Counted from the first letter of the stretch, positions 1-9,045 are shown. The stretch: DNA of 37,818 bases from an uncultured Clostridia bacterium (GCA_910585795.1 CAJUFV010000061.1:1-37818), one strand, 5' to 3'. A program made the numbers and translations. The notes: generated by a model not told the origin, from the sequence alone.

Positions 1-17
1 AAAAGGGGACATTAAAC

Positions 18-1535
18 ATGAAAATTACGTTTGATTACGCGGCAATTTCAGACGTGGGGATGGTAAGAAAAAATAATGAGGATAATATTTTTGTACCTAA
101 TGAAAAGATAAGAGAGCCTAAAAAAAATATATATTCCTGCGGCGGAAAAATGGTTGAAGATAAAGCCATGTTTTGTGTATGTGACGGTATGGGAGGACAC
201 AGCGCGGGAGAGGTGGCATCATATATCGCGGTTCAGCAGGTAAATAAAAATTATGACAAAATTATGGGTATGATAAAATCTCCAAAAGCTGCAGGAAAGG
301 TTTTAAGGAATTTTATATCAAATGTAAATGACAATATATATAACACTACAGAGGAAAGACCTGAATTAAAATCCATGGGAACGACTATGGTTGGACTGTA
401 TTTTATGAATGGAGGAGCGTATTTTTTCAATATTGGTGACAGCAGAGCGTATGTGCTAAAAAATAACAAATTGCTTCAACTGACATCAGACCACGCGGAT
501 TCCGAAAATAAACATGCGCTGACAAGATTTTTAGGAATGTCATCTGAATACGGAGCAGTTTATCCAGATGTGGCAAACAGAAAAACAACTGTCGGAATAA
601 AAAGCAGATTTTTATTATGTTCAGATGGTCTAACTGATATGGTAGATGAAAGTATAATAAAAAATATACTGACGGAAGAAAAGGATGTGAGTGAGGCGGC
701 AAAAAAGCTGGTGGATACGGCTAAAAAAAATGGCGGGCGTGATAATATTACAGTTCTGATTATTGACGCGGCTCCTGCAAATAAGCTGAACGGTATAGTT
801 CAAAATAAGCTGGTTATTACAGCTGTTGTAATAGCTCTGCTGGCATCCGCTGTAGTGGGATTGCTTATAAGTAACAAAAGAGATACGGGCGGCGCGTCTT
901 TAAATGATATAAGCAGAGATATAAAAAATGCCACAGACCTTTCAGAGGCGCTGAAAAATATTCAAACATATACATCGGCAGCAGAGGAAAAGGTGATGGC
1001 TTATCAGAGATTTAGTGAATCAATTGATGCTGCGGACGAAAATATAATGGCTAAGAATAATGAATTAAAACATCTTACAGAGCAGTTGACTGAACTTATA
1101 ACAGGGATAAATGAACGTGTGAATTCTGTTTCTGACAATAATGCTGCTGAAAGTGAGGAAAAACTGACAGAAATAAAACAATTGTCAGAAAGCGAAGAAT
1201 ATATAAATATCAGTCTGCTTTCAGAACAATGTGATAATAAGATGAATGAAATAAATGAGGCTCTGCGCGTAAATAAGGAACAAGCGGCGAAAGAGGCGCC
1301 CGCTTCTGAAAAAACTACTCGTCAGAATTATGGAGGAAGCAGAACATCAGGGAGTAATTCAGACAATACATATTCTGAAAACAAGTCATACGGAGCTACG
1401 GGCAATAGCGGCTCTCAGACAGACATATCATCGAATAATTCATCAAATACGTCACAGAGTGGTCAGACAGAGCAGACTGTATCTGAAGTACAGCAGGAAA
1501 ATAAGCAATCAACTTTTGACGGGGGAAGAGATTAA
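18..1535 (+). CDS. Membrane-anchored PP2C-family Ser/Thr phosphatase of the T7SS locus
   Basis: This encodes a 505-residue protein with an N-terminal PP2C (PPM) domain at about 1-252. The metal-binding and catalytic motifs are intact: the NED motif (E21, D22), DGMGG (D56-G60), the GD-S-R segment after the central strand, C-S-D-G (D203) and G-R-D-N (D242). It should remove phosphate from Ser/Thr in the cytosol using Mn/Mg. One membrane helix follows at about 265-284. The outer part is helical and charged, then rich in Ser, Asn, Gly and Gln, like a wall-spanning tail. A ribosome site (AAAGGGGAC) lies just upstream of the ATG. Its stop overlaps the next start (TAATG). It is the natural antagonist of the kinase two genes downstream. 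The operon may begin upstream of the window, because only 17 bases precede this gene. Family assignment is firm; the T7SS role is inferred from context. Confidence 0.93.
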   Translation: MKITFDYAAISDVGMVRKNNEDNIFVPNEKIREPKKNIYSCGGKMVEDKAMFCVCDGMGGHSAGEVASYIAVQQVNKNYDKIMGMIKSPKAAGKVLRNFISNVNDNIYNTTEERPELKSMGTTMVGLYFMNGGAYFFNIGDSRAYVLKNNKLLQLTSDHADSENKHALTRFLGMSSEYGAVYPDVANRKTTVGIKSRFLLCSDGLTDMVDESIIKNILTEEKDVSEAAKKLVDTAKKNGGRDNITVLIIDAAPANKLNGIVQNKLVITAVVIALLASAVVGLLISNKRDTGGASLNDISRDIKNATDLSEALKNIQTYTSAAEEKVMAYQRFSESIDAADENIMAKNNELKHLTEQLTELITGINERVNSVSDNNAAESEEKLTEIKQLSESEEYINISLLSEQCDNKMNEINEALRVNKEQAAKEAPASEKTTRQNYGGSRTSGSNSDNTYSENKSYGATGNSGSQTDISSNNSSNTSQSGQTEQTVSEVQQENKQSTFDGGRD

Positions 1536-2308
1536 TGGACATTAATAAAAAAATTAAAGTCATATCAATAATGATTGCGCTTACAGCTGTACTGTGTTCT
1601 GTTATAGTGACTGTTAATACAAGAGTGAAAAAAGAAGACGAGTCCGCGAAGCTGGCAGAAATACAAAAAGAAATGGAAGAGCAGGAACAGCTTGACATTA
1701 AGCTGAAAGAGGCTGAAGATAAATTGTCTGTAGATGAAAAAATTAAGGCCTATATAACCTTTTATGAAGGAACAGGTGATGTGACGGATGAGATAAAAGG
1801 AAAAAAGGCCGAGTTGAAAGCTAATTCTGATACGATAAAAACAAAAGCTGAGACATGCGGCAAGGAGCTGGAAAAAATATATAATTCTGTTGGATTTACT
1901 GTTAATGAACGTATAACCATGATTGATGAATTTTATGCTAATGAACGTTATAAGTCCTTATCAGATACCTTATCAAAGTGTGAAAGTCTGAAAACAGAAA
2001 TTGAAGGCGCGGTTAAGGCGTATAATGATGAGCAGGAAGCAAAGAAAAAAGCGGCAGCTCAAAGTAATAACAGTTCAAACAACAATTCTAAACAGGGGTC
2101 ATCAAACCGGAGCTCCGGCAGCAGTTCATCCGGAAATTATTCACGAGGTTATTCATCCGGAGGGGGTTCTTCATCCGGAGGTTCATATAGCTCATCTTCA
2201 GAAACATCATCCGGAGGAGGCTCTTCATCCGGAGGTTCATACAGCTCATCTTCGGAGACATCGTCCGGAGGAGGTTCATCAGATGCTGGTCTGGGCAGTG
2301 AAAGATAA
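1535..2308 (+). CDS. Anchored coiled-coil protein with Ser/Gly-rich repeat tail, unknown function
   Basis: I do not recognise this 257-residue protein. It has a short basic start, one N-terminal membrane helix (about 8-27), and a charged helical region (about 30-170) rich in Glu and Lys that looks like a helical bundle. The C-terminus from about 175 on is Ser/Gly/Asn-rich and includes a perfect 18-residue repeat. The predicted topology puts most of the protein outside the membrane, with the flexible tail in or beyond the cell wall. The start overlaps the stop of the phosphatase gene, so the two are translationally coupled. It resembles the extracytoplasmic half of that phosphatase in style (helical stretch, then low-complexity tail), which suggests a shared architecture. 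It is not recognisable as EssA, EssB or EsaA by eye. Confidence 0.8.
   Translation: MDINKKIKVISIMIALTAVLCSVIVTVNTRVKKEDESAKLAEIQKEMEEQEQLDIKLKEAEDKLSVDEKIKAYITFYEGTGDVTDEIKGKKAELKANSDTIKTKAETCGKELEKIYNSVGFTVNERITMIDEFYANERYKSLSDTLSKCESLKTEIEGAVKAYNDEQEAKKKAAAQSNNSSNNNSKQGSSNRSSGSSSSGNYSRGYSSGGGSSSGGSYSSSSETSSGGGSSSGGSYSSSSETSSGGGSSDAGLGSER
2159..2283 (+). repeat. 54-bp tandem coding repeat, about 2.3 copies
   Basis: Units start at 2159, 2213 and 2267 (the last partial). Each full unit is 54 bp and encodes 18 residues of Gly, Ser, Tyr, Glu and Thr. The copies differ at only a few third-codon positions. This is an in-frame coding repeat in the low-complexity tail of the preceding gene. Its copy number could vary between strains without breaking the frame. 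Confidence 0.9.
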
Positions 2309-2335
2309 CTAACACAGGTGGAAGGATGTAGATAA

Positions 2336-4012
2336 ATGCTTACAGGAAATACAAGAGTAGATGAAATAATACAAAATAATTTCGGTGTTGAGATTGAACG
2401 TGAAATAGGAAGAGGAAAATACGGTATAGTATACAGCGGTGTGGATAACGCCACAGGCAGTGACTGCGCTATAAAGGTAATCTCTCTTCCCACACCGGAG
2501 CTTGAAGAAAAATTGAGAGATTCCTACGGCGATGACGAGGAAAAAATTGAAGATGTAGTTCGTGAAATGGCAAATAGATTTGAAAATGAAATTAAATCTA
2601 TGCAGAAAATAGGAAGACAGACTGATAATGCGATAAGAATGAATAATCATATACTCACGCAGGAGGGCCTGTATTTTGATTTGATAATTTCTATGGAGCT
2701 GGCTATGCCGTTAAAGAGATTCCTTGCGCAGGAGGAGTTTACTGTTGAAAAGGTGATAGATATTGGATATGAAACTGCGCAGGGACTCAAAATATGTCAC
2801 AGCGAGGGCATTATACACAGAGATATAAAGGAAGATAATTTATTTATTGGCTCAGACAACAGAATAAAAATAGGTGATTTTGGTGTCGCGAATATAAACA
2901 GCAATCATGTAAGCAAAAAAACAGAAGGAGTCGGAACTCCGCATTATATGGCGCCGGAAATAAAGAAAAATGAAGATTATAATAAAACTGTTGATATATA
3001 TTCTCTCGGTATAGTGCTTTATATGCTGCTCAATGAAAATAAGCCGCCCTTTTATTCGGAGGGGGTAAGTGAAAGAGAGGCTTACAGCAGACGTATGTCA
3101 GGCGAGCCTCTTCCGCCACCTAAAAACGCTCCTGAGGTTTTAACGGACATAGTTTTAAAATGCTGCTGTTATAATCCTGATGAGCGGTACAGAAGCGCAA
3201 TGGATTTAATAAAGGACTTGGAGGACGCGAAGGATATTTTGAGCGCGGCGGAGCTTGATACAGTCGTCCCGTATCCGAAACGCAGATTATCTGACGCTCA
3301 GTGGTGGGACCGGCATTTTAAGGAAGCTAATACCAGAAGTATATATACTGAGGAGATAGTAAGCAAAAGAAATATTTTGCATGATACAGTTGGTTATTTT
3401 ATGGATATTGTTCAACGGCTGGGGAATGATTCCGGTGACGCGGATGTGGTAAGAAACGTACAAAGCGGCCGGGGAATTGCTGAGCGCGATTTGAATGATG
3501 AAGAAAAAAAAGTCAGATTAATGAAAAGAATATTGATTTTGATGATATGCGTAATAGTCATGCTGGGCGCGGCTATGATTTTGCTGTATCCAAAAACCGC
3601 TACATTTTATTCAAATATGTCTGATGGGAATAAGGTTTATGTTCAGTATTTGTTTTTTAAAGAAAGAGCTCTTACAGATATAGCCGCTTCCTATTTAAGC
3701 TCAGATGGTAAGTATGTGTATTTCAGCAATCCTGACGAGGACCACAGGCTTTACAGAGCAAATATATGGAGCGGCAAAACAGAGCTGTTATGTGACGCGG
3801 ACTGCGAATATGATATTCTTATCGGAAATTACATATATTTTACCGATTTTGACGGCGGTGAAAAGCTGTACAGAATAAAGAAGGATGGAACAGACAAGCA
3901 ATGTCTTATTGAATACGCGTGTAAGAATTTGAAAAATAAGAACGGAAATTTATCGTTTTTGCTCGTTGATACAGGAGCTGAAAAAGAACTGGATGTAAAG
4001 TCGATAAAATAA
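2336..4012 (+). CDS. Transmembrane Ser/Thr protein kinase with propeller-like ectodomain
   Basis: This encodes a 558-residue Hanks-type kinase. The catalytic domain (about 15-300) has a complete motif set: glycine loop G25-R-G-K-Y-G30, A-I-K47, H161-R-D163 with K165 and N168, D181-F-G183, and A206-P-E208 after the activation loop. It should therefore be catalytically active. A cytosolic linker leads to one membrane helix (about 399-420). The roughly 135-residue ectodomain has repeated aromatic strands of the type V-Y-F ... L-Y-R ... D-G, as in DUF5050/propeller-like proteins. The same ectodomain occurs in the protein at 8206-9045. It lies between a PP2C phosphatase and exported proteins in the T7SS operon. 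In Bacilli the T7SS component EssB/YukC carries a pseudokinase fold on a membrane helix. This protein has that layout but a true kinase, which is an inference worth testing. Ribosome site GGAAGGA at about 2320. Confidence 0.94.
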   Translation: MLTGNTRVDEIIQNNFGVEIEREIGRGKYGIVYSGVDNATGSDCAIKVISLPTPELEEKLRDSYGDDEEKIEDVVREMANRFENEIKSMQKIGRQTDNAIRMNNHILTQEGLYFDLIISMELAMPLKRFLAQEEFTVEKVIDIGYETAQGLKICHSEGIIHRDIKEDNLFIGSDNRIKIGDFGVANINSNHVSKKTEGVGTPHYMAPEIKKNEDYNKTVDIYSLGIVLYMLLNENKPPFYSEGVSEREAYSRRMSGEPLPPPKNAPEVLTDIVLKCCCYNPDERYRSAMDLIKDLEDAKDILSAAELDTVVPYPKRRLSDAQWWDRHFKEANTRSIYTEEIVSKRNILHDTVGYFMDIVQRLGNDSGDADVVRNVQSGRGIAERDLNDEEKKVRLMKRILILMICVIVMLGAAMILLYPKTATFYSNMSDGNKVYVQYLFFKERALTDIAASYLSSDGKYVYFSNPDEDHRLYRANIWSGKTELLCDADCEYDILIGNYIYFTDFDGGEKLYRIKKDGTDKQCLIEYACKNLKNKNGNLSFLLVDTGAEKELDVKSIK

Positions 4013-4028
4013 CAAAGGAGGAGTATTA

Positions 4029-5681
4029 ATGAATAAATCATTAATTTTAATATTGACATTATGTGTGATAAATTTAAACGGTTTAAATGTGCTTGCCGCT
4101 GACAACGGAGAAGCGTTAGCATCTAAAAAAGCTCAGATAACAGAGGTGACTCCGCGGCCGGACGTAACAGTCATGCCGGAGTCAACGGTCATACCGGAGC
4201 TTACACCCTCACTGGATACAGCACCGGCGCCCGAAGCGTCTTCCGCTCCGGCGGCCGAAACGTCACCGATGCCCGCTTCCACTCTTGAACCGACAGCGTC
4301 ATCGGCTATTGCGCGGCCATTTTTCTATTGCATGAAAAACGGTTCGGAGTATGCCTATATAAAAGATGGTAACAAAATAATTTTTGAGCCTATGACGGCT
4401 AATAACGGATTGACGGCGGCTCCTAAAATTTTTGATGACAGGTCATATTTGCCGTTCAGATACCTGTTCATGTCAATGCTTGGATTTACTGAAAAAAATG
4501 ATAATGAGTCATTGGAAGAAAAACAGTTTACATATTATGGCTCAGGAGAGAATTTTACGCTTGAGTTTAAAATAAATAATGAGGTAAAGGTTCTGACAAT
4601 GACTGGACTTTTCAACTATGACGGAGATGTCATGGAGGAGCTAAAGCTGGATAACGGTGTTTCGTATGTTCCGCTGAGATATTTTGAGGAAAACGAACTT
4701 TGCAGACTGGGATGGGATGACGCGAGTAAAAGTATAATTCTTGCCAATTCAGATGAGACGAGGAAAACATACTTTGATATGGTAAAAAATAATGTGTTAA
4801 ATGATAACTATACAACGTATTCGGATATAATCAGTGCTCCTGACGGAAATATAGTTTCAGTAAGCGATATGATAAAGTCAAAGGCATATTCCGCAAGCAA
4901 TAATTTTAATTTGGCGGTATATTCGAATGAATCCCAGAAAGCGTGTTATATAGAACTTAATAAGAAGCAGGCGCCAAAGCCACTTTCGATATTTGACACA
5001 TCGTATACAAGGCAGGATATTCTTATTGACAGATTAGTGATACATGATGATAAAATATATGGTCTGAAGGTTTCAAAAGAAAATCCTTATACTGGCAAGC
5101 TGTTCAGCGCGAGACTGTCCGCTCATATTTTCGATAATAAAACAGGAGCGTACAATATTCAGGCAGTAGATTATAAAGAAATATTGCCGTCTGACGGAAT
5201 TATTCTGTTCAATATAAATACTGACAGTAAGAATTCTTACTGTTATTATGTAGACTCAAAAGACGGATATTCGTTAAACAGACTGAATTTAGAGAACGGT
5301 GAAAATATTTCTGTTACCGCGGGCGGTATACCGATTAAGAATGCGGATTATTTTTCAATAGGCTCAGACCGTATTGTGTATAATGATTTTTCCGAGCAAA
5401 AAGTAAAAAGCGGAAAATTTGACGGTATAAATGTGTCTTCTATGACAGATGTAGAAAAGGTAAGCTCTATAAAATTTATAAATTATGATAAGAAAAATAA
5501 TAAATTTTTCTATGTAAGCGTTCCGGAAACGGGAAGTAACACGATAAAATCAATATATACAGATAAAACAGGCGGTTTGGTTACGGAGGATATATTCAGC
5601 GCGGAAAAGATAAGGAATTTAAGTATAATCAATGGCAGTGTTTACGCGAAGGTAAATGATGAATTGAAATGCTGTAATTAA
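4029..5681 (+). CDS. Exported protein with copper-amine-oxidase-N-like domain and C-terminal beta-repeat region
   Basis: This encodes 550 residues. A Sec signal peptide occupies about 1-23 (hydrophobic core, Ala-rich cleavage site). A Pro/Thr/Ala/Ser-rich linker (about 35-95) probably crosses the wall. Next comes a region (about 100-245) with the paired Y-L-P-F-R-Y and Y-V-P-L-R-Y motifs typical of the copper amine oxidase N1-like domain (PF07833 type). That domain is common in Clostridia as a cell-surface module; the name does not imply amine oxidase activity. The C-terminal 300 residues show repeated aromatic strands suggesting a propeller-like fold. It starts 16 bases after the kinase gene with an AAAGGAGGAG ribosome site, so it is in the same operon. 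It is a diverged paralogue of the next gene. The function is unknown, plausibly surface sensing or scaffolding for the secretion system. Confidence 0.88.
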   Translation: MNKSLILILTLCVINLNGLNVLAADNGEALASKKAQITEVTPRPDVTVMPESTVIPELTPSLDTAPAPEASSAPAAETSPMPASTLEPTASSAIARPFFYCMKNGSEYAYIKDGNKIIFEPMTANNGLTAAPKIFDDRSYLPFRYLFMSMLGFTEKNDNESLEEKQFTYYGSGENFTLEFKINNEVKVLTMTGLFNYDGDVMEELKLDNGVSYVPLRYFEENELCRLGWDDASKSIILANSDETRKTYFDMVKNNVLNDNYTTYSDIISAPDGNIVSVSDMIKSKAYSASNNFNLAVYSNESQKACYIELNKKQAPKPLSIFDTSYTRQDILIDRLVIHDDKIYGLKVSKENPYTGKLFSARLSAHIFDNKTGAYNIQAVDYKEILPSDGIILFNINTDSKNSYCYYVDSKDGYSLNRLNLENGENISVTAGGIPIKNADYFSIGSDRIVYNDFSEQKVKSGKFDGINVSSMTDVEKVSSIKFINYDKKNNKFFYVSVPETGSNTIKSIYTDKTGGLVTEDIFSAEKIRNLSIINGSVYAKVNDELKCCN

Positions 5682-5699
5682 ATGATGGAGGTTAGAAAA

Positions 5700-7277
5700 G
5701 TGAAAAAATTTGTAACGTTTTTATTGATTATTTCAGCTATGATTAGCATGTCGGTTTGTGGCGCAATGGCAATTGGAAATGACATTTTTTTATGTATGCA
5801 TGCGGGAAGCAGTATGGCATACCAGTCTTCAAACTTCGGCTCTCTGGACTATATAGAAATGAAGGATTCGGGCGGAGCGATTGCTAAAGCTAAAAATATA
5901 GAAGGCAGCACATATCTGCCGTTTAGATATATAGCGGAGCTGGCAGGTCTGACAGAAGCGTCAGGCAATCATATGGACGCCTACACATTTAAATATGATA
6001 ACAGAAGCGGCGGAAGTATTACGATACAGGCAAAGAGCGGAAGAATAACAAGAGACGTGAATATTCCGTTTACATACAAAACAGAGGACGGCGAAGAGAT
6101 AGAATATAAAATTGTGAATATAGATGGAAGTTTGTATTTCCCTATGAGATATATGGCCGCGCTGGTAGACGGAAATGTTGCTTATCAGGCATCTACGGGC
6201 AATGTATATTTTATGAGTAATGAAAGGGTAAAAAAAGAATACCTTACCGGCAGTGAAAATGACCTGTCAATAAAATATCAAAAGCTCGCGTCAATGAATT
6301 ATTATGAATATGACAATACATTGGGTTATTCGGATATTTATCTGAAATCCGACGGAGAAACAGTGTCTTCGGTAACGGAGGAGCTTAGAAATAATCAGAC
6401 TTATTACAGTGTGACAAGAGCAAGAAAAAATTTATATTACGTGGATGAAAATTATAGAATGTGGACAAAAAAGGAAGGCGAGGAAGCAAGCAGTCCCATT
6501 GTGTTTTATAATACGAAAAATGAAAAAACAGAGCCGCTTGTACTGACCATTATTACATATCAGAATAAGCTGTACGGAATAGAAATAAAGAATGAAAATA
6601 CTAAAACTGGAAAGATATTTAAGGCTGACCTTGACGGTGAAAATTATAAATATATAAGTGACAGTGACAGAGCTTATAATATCATTCTAAGAGAATATAA
6701 GGATACAGGATATATATTCTATGTGGACGCGGAAAATAAAACCGATATACACAGAATAAATCTCTCTACAGGAGAAGATAAGGTGATTTCTGTCGCGGGC
6801 CCATCAGGAAATTCCCTGATAAATCCTATTGATATTATGTCTGTGAATGAAGATACAATAGTAGTTTCAGAACTGGATAATAAAAAGATTAATATAATTC
6901 ATTTATCAGATTCTATTTATGAAAAGGATACTGTGAGAGGAAGCGTAAGCGATACCATAAGTGAAATAAATCGTTCAACAGCAATTGAGAAGGTTTCAAG
7001 CCTTAATTATGATACTGATAATCAGCTGTTGTATTTTATAAATAATACGGGTAAATCGTACGGCATTTACTGCTATGATATTCCTGATTCGCATTTATAC
7101 AGTATAAATACATCTCAGACGGCAAAACGAAGAATATCTATAATTAAAATATCGGAGAGCATGTATAGAATATATCATTACGCTGATACAAATAAAAATG
7201 AATACAAATATGAGCTGGTATCAATAGACAGCGACGGGAATATAAAAATAGGAAATAATATTGTTATTGACAGATAA
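5700..7277 (+). CDS. Exported copper-amine-oxidase-N-like protein, paralogue of the upstream gene
   Basis: I place the start at GTG 5700 rather than the in-frame ATG 5682. GGAGG at 5687-5691 sits 8 bases before the GTG, and the protein then begins M-K-K-F-V with a standard signal peptide (about 1-25). The 525-residue product has the two motifs Y-L-P-F-R-Y and Y-F-P-M-R-Y of the copper amine oxidase N-like domain, but lacks the Pro-rich linker of its neighbour. The C-terminal half again has propeller-like aromatic/Asp-Gly strands, including L-Y-G-I-E and H-R-I-N-L segments that align with the upstream paralogue. Tandem duplication followed by divergence explains the pair. The ligand and role are unknown. 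The gene lies directly between the kinase side and the degenerate phosphatase gene of the T7SS operon. Confidence 0.87.
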   Translation: MKKFVTFLLIISAMISMSVCGAMAIGNDIFLCMHAGSSMAYQSSNFGSLDYIEMKDSGGAIAKAKNIEGSTYLPFRYIAELAGLTEASGNHMDAYTFKYDNRSGGSITIQAKSGRITRDVNIPFTYKTEDGEEIEYKIVNIDGSLYFPMRYMAALVDGNVAYQASTGNVYFMSNERVKKEYLTGSENDLSIKYQKLASMNYYEYDNTLGYSDIYLKSDGETVSSVTEELRNNQTYYSVTRARKNLYYVDENYRMWTKKEGEEASSPIVFYNTKNEKTEPLVLTIITYQNKLYGIEIKNENTKTGKIFKADLDGENYKYISDSDRAYNIILREYKDTGYIFYVDAENKTDIHRINLSTGEDKVISVAGPSGNSLINPIDIMSVNEDTIVVSELDNKKINIIHLSDSIYEKDTVRGSVSDTISEINRSTAIEKVSSLNYDTDNQLLYFINNTGKSYGIYCYDIPDSHLYSINTSQTAKRRISIIKISESMYRIYHYADTNKNEYKYELVSIDSDGNIKIGNNIVIDR

Positions 7278-7294
7278 AACAGGAGGCGGCAAAT

Positions 7295-8185
7295 ATGGCT
7301 TTAAGCGGCAGTATACATGGGTCATCATCGCTGAAAACGACAAGTGATAAATATAAAATATCCCAGAATTTTGATAATGAGGAATTCAGTTCGGATTTTG
7401 AGGTGTATATGAGTACACATATAGGTCGCGGACAGATGAAAAATTATGATAATTTTTATATTAACGGTTTATACAGCGCTATGAATGTGGCCAAAACAAG
7501 CTATCATATTAAGGGTAAGGGTAAGAACGCTGTTTTTGCTGTATGCCGCGGCGTGGAAAATACAGAAGGCTGCTTTGAAGCGTCCAGAAAGGTAATGGAA
7601 TATCTGGATGAGCAGAGAGAAAATATTCTGGAGGCTAAGTCGCTTTCAGAAATAGAGAAGAAATTAGCTGATTTTTCGGTAAGCTGTAATAATATGTTAT
7701 TATCAGACGGAATAACAGAAAAGCATAAGGTATCGCTTATGATTGTAGTGTATGCGTTTTCCGGCGCGGTATTTATGAACAGCGGTGACTGTTCACTAAT
7801 CACAGCGGATAAAAAAGGCCGATGTAAGCTGCTTACATCGGCTGCTGACGCGCTTGGTGACAAGAGAGAGCACAGCTTTGAAATAAAGAGAATAAGACAT
7901 TTTTTAACAAGCCGTTTAACTATGTGCGCTGAAAATATAAATAATAGCGAGCTTGAAAAGCTGGAGAAGAGTCTATCAAATAAAATGACATTGAAGGAAA
8001 AAATAATTGAGCTGTCAGGTATAATGACAAGCTATAATGACGCGCGGAGCTGTACCTGTGTTATGATTGACGAGAATACCGCGCCGTCGGTAAGACTTTC
8101 AACAAAACGTACAGCAGTTGTATGCGCGGCGGCAGCGGCGGTGAGTGTAATTAATATAATTGTACAGTTATGCTTGCATATATAA
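7295..8185 (+). CDS. Degenerate PP2C-like protein (predicted pseudophosphatase), tail-anchored
   Basis: The 296-residue protein aligns along its length with the active PP2C at 18-1535, but the catalytic residues are gone. The NED motif is N50-Y51-D52. The DGMGG motif is R85-G-V-E-N89, so the key Asp is Arg. The C-S-D-G segment reads C211-A-E-N214. The G-R-D-N-I-T segment reads D249-A-R-S-C-T254. The structural strand M-N-S-G-D165-C-S is retained, as is the final V-M-I-D strand. Without the bimetal-binding Asp residues, PPM-type catalysis is not expected. A single hydrophobic helix at about 273-294 ends the protein, so it would be tail-anchored with the domain in the cytosol. It probably acts as a phospho-protein binder, scaffold or decoy in the locus. 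The fold call rests on my alignment by eye. Start ATG with AGGAGG upstream. Confidence 0.85.
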   Translation: MALSGSIHGSSSLKTTSDKYKISQNFDNEEFSSDFEVYMSTHIGRGQMKNYDNFYINGLYSAMNVAKTSYHIKGKGKNAVFAVCRGVENTEGCFEASRKVMEYLDEQRENILEAKSLSEIEKKLADFSVSCNNMLLSDGITEKHKVSLMIVVYAFSGAVFMNSGDCSLITADKKGRCKLLTSAADALGDKREHSFEIKRIRHFLTSRLTMCAENINNSELEKLEKSLSNKMTLKEKIIELSGIMTSYNDARSCTCVMIDENTAPSVRLSTKRTAVVCAAAAAVSVINIIVQLCLHI

Positions 8186-8205
8186 ACGAAAGAGGTGCTG
8201 AATAA

Positions 8206-9045
8206 ATGCCCGATAATACATTTGATAATGATTTTGAAACAGGTAATATATTTGATGTTTTTGAACAGAATAACGCGCGGGAAAATGACAGTGATTTGGA
8301 CGAGGCGCGCGAGTTGTATGCGACTATGGGATTTCAGATGGAATATACGGACGCGCTTAAGGAAAAAAAGGCTAATAGAAAGCTTGAAGAGGTACAGTTT
8401 GTAGAGATAGACGCGCAAAAGAATTTTGAGATAACACAAAAGCTTATATCTATATATGGCAAAGATTCTATGCAGGTAAAAAAATGGACAGAGCAGCTGG
8501 AAAAGATAGAGTTTTACAGAACAGCGCAGAAAAAAGCCGTTAAGAAAAGAAAGCGTCAGGTTCTTATTATGCAGATATTATGCGCGGTGCTTATGCTGAT
8601 TGTTATTGGTATAGTTTTTTTTGCGGTCAATTCAACTACATATTATATTAATCAGGGCGATTACAAGTATATTTATAAGAAAACTCTGCTGGGGCAGCCG
8701 GAATGTTATCAGGATGTATCAGCGTCAGGGCTGATAAAACATAAATCATACCTTTATTATAAATCCGATGAGGATAATAAGCTGTACCGTTTGTCAACGA
8801 AGCATAATAATCCTGAGCCTCTGAAAGAGTCTGTGGCGGAATTCAGAATAATAGATAAATATATTTATTATGTAAGCGCGGCGGATAAGAATTTGTACAG
8901 GATATCTGTAGACGGAAGCGCGGAAGAAAAACTTTATGACGAACCGTGCGATAAGCTGAATACTGACGGGAAAAAGCTGATATTTGAAACAGCAGAGGGT
9001 GAAAAGCTTATGAATATAAAATCTTTGCGCGTAATGGAACAGTAG
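8206..9045 (+). CDS. Single-pass membrane protein sharing the kinase ectodomain
   Basis: This encodes 279 residues: an acidic then helical cytosolic part (about 1-115) ending in a basic stop-transfer-like stretch, one membrane helix (about 119-141), and an ectodomain of about 135 residues. The ectodomain aligns closely with that of the Ser/Thr kinase at 2336-4012. Both have Y-x-Y-x-S-x-D-E-D-x-x-L-Y-R, then Y-I-Y-(F/Y), then L-Y-R-I-x-x-D-G, and both end with a K-x-L-(M/D)-x-(I/V)-K-S segment. The cytosolic part has no kinase motifs. Kinase and this protein could therefore form hetero-oligomers through matching outer domains, or bind the same ligand. Start chosen at ATG 8206 with AGAGGTG 9 bases upstream. 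The function is unknown; operon context ties it to the T7SS. Confidence 0.85.
   Translation: MPDNTFDNDFETGNIFDVFEQNNARENDSDLDEARELYATMGFQMEYTDALKEKKANRKLEEVQFVEIDAQKNFEITQKLISIYGKDSMQVKKWTEQLEKIEFYRTAQKKAVKKRKRQVLIMQILCAVLMLIVIGIVFFAVNSTTYYINQGDYKYIYKKTLLGQPECYQDVSASGLIKHKSYLYYKSDEDNKLYRLSTKHNNPEPLKESVAEFRIIDKYIYYVSAADKNLYRISVDGSAEEKLYDEPCDKLNTDGKKLIFETAEGEKLMNIKSLRVMEQ

Noticed and set aside
2159..2283. Regular repeat that could be read as a small CRISPR array
   Set aside because: Units are directly tandem, with no unique spacers, and they encode an in-frame Ser/Gly tail.
4029..7277. Copper amine oxidases
   Set aside because: Only the small N-terminal-like domain motif is present; no catalytic amine oxidase domain or topaquinone motif is seen.
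8195..8404. Alternative 69-residue reading frame starting near 8195
   Set aside because: It overlaps the well-supported membrane protein gene in another frame, and the ribosome site fits ATG 8206.
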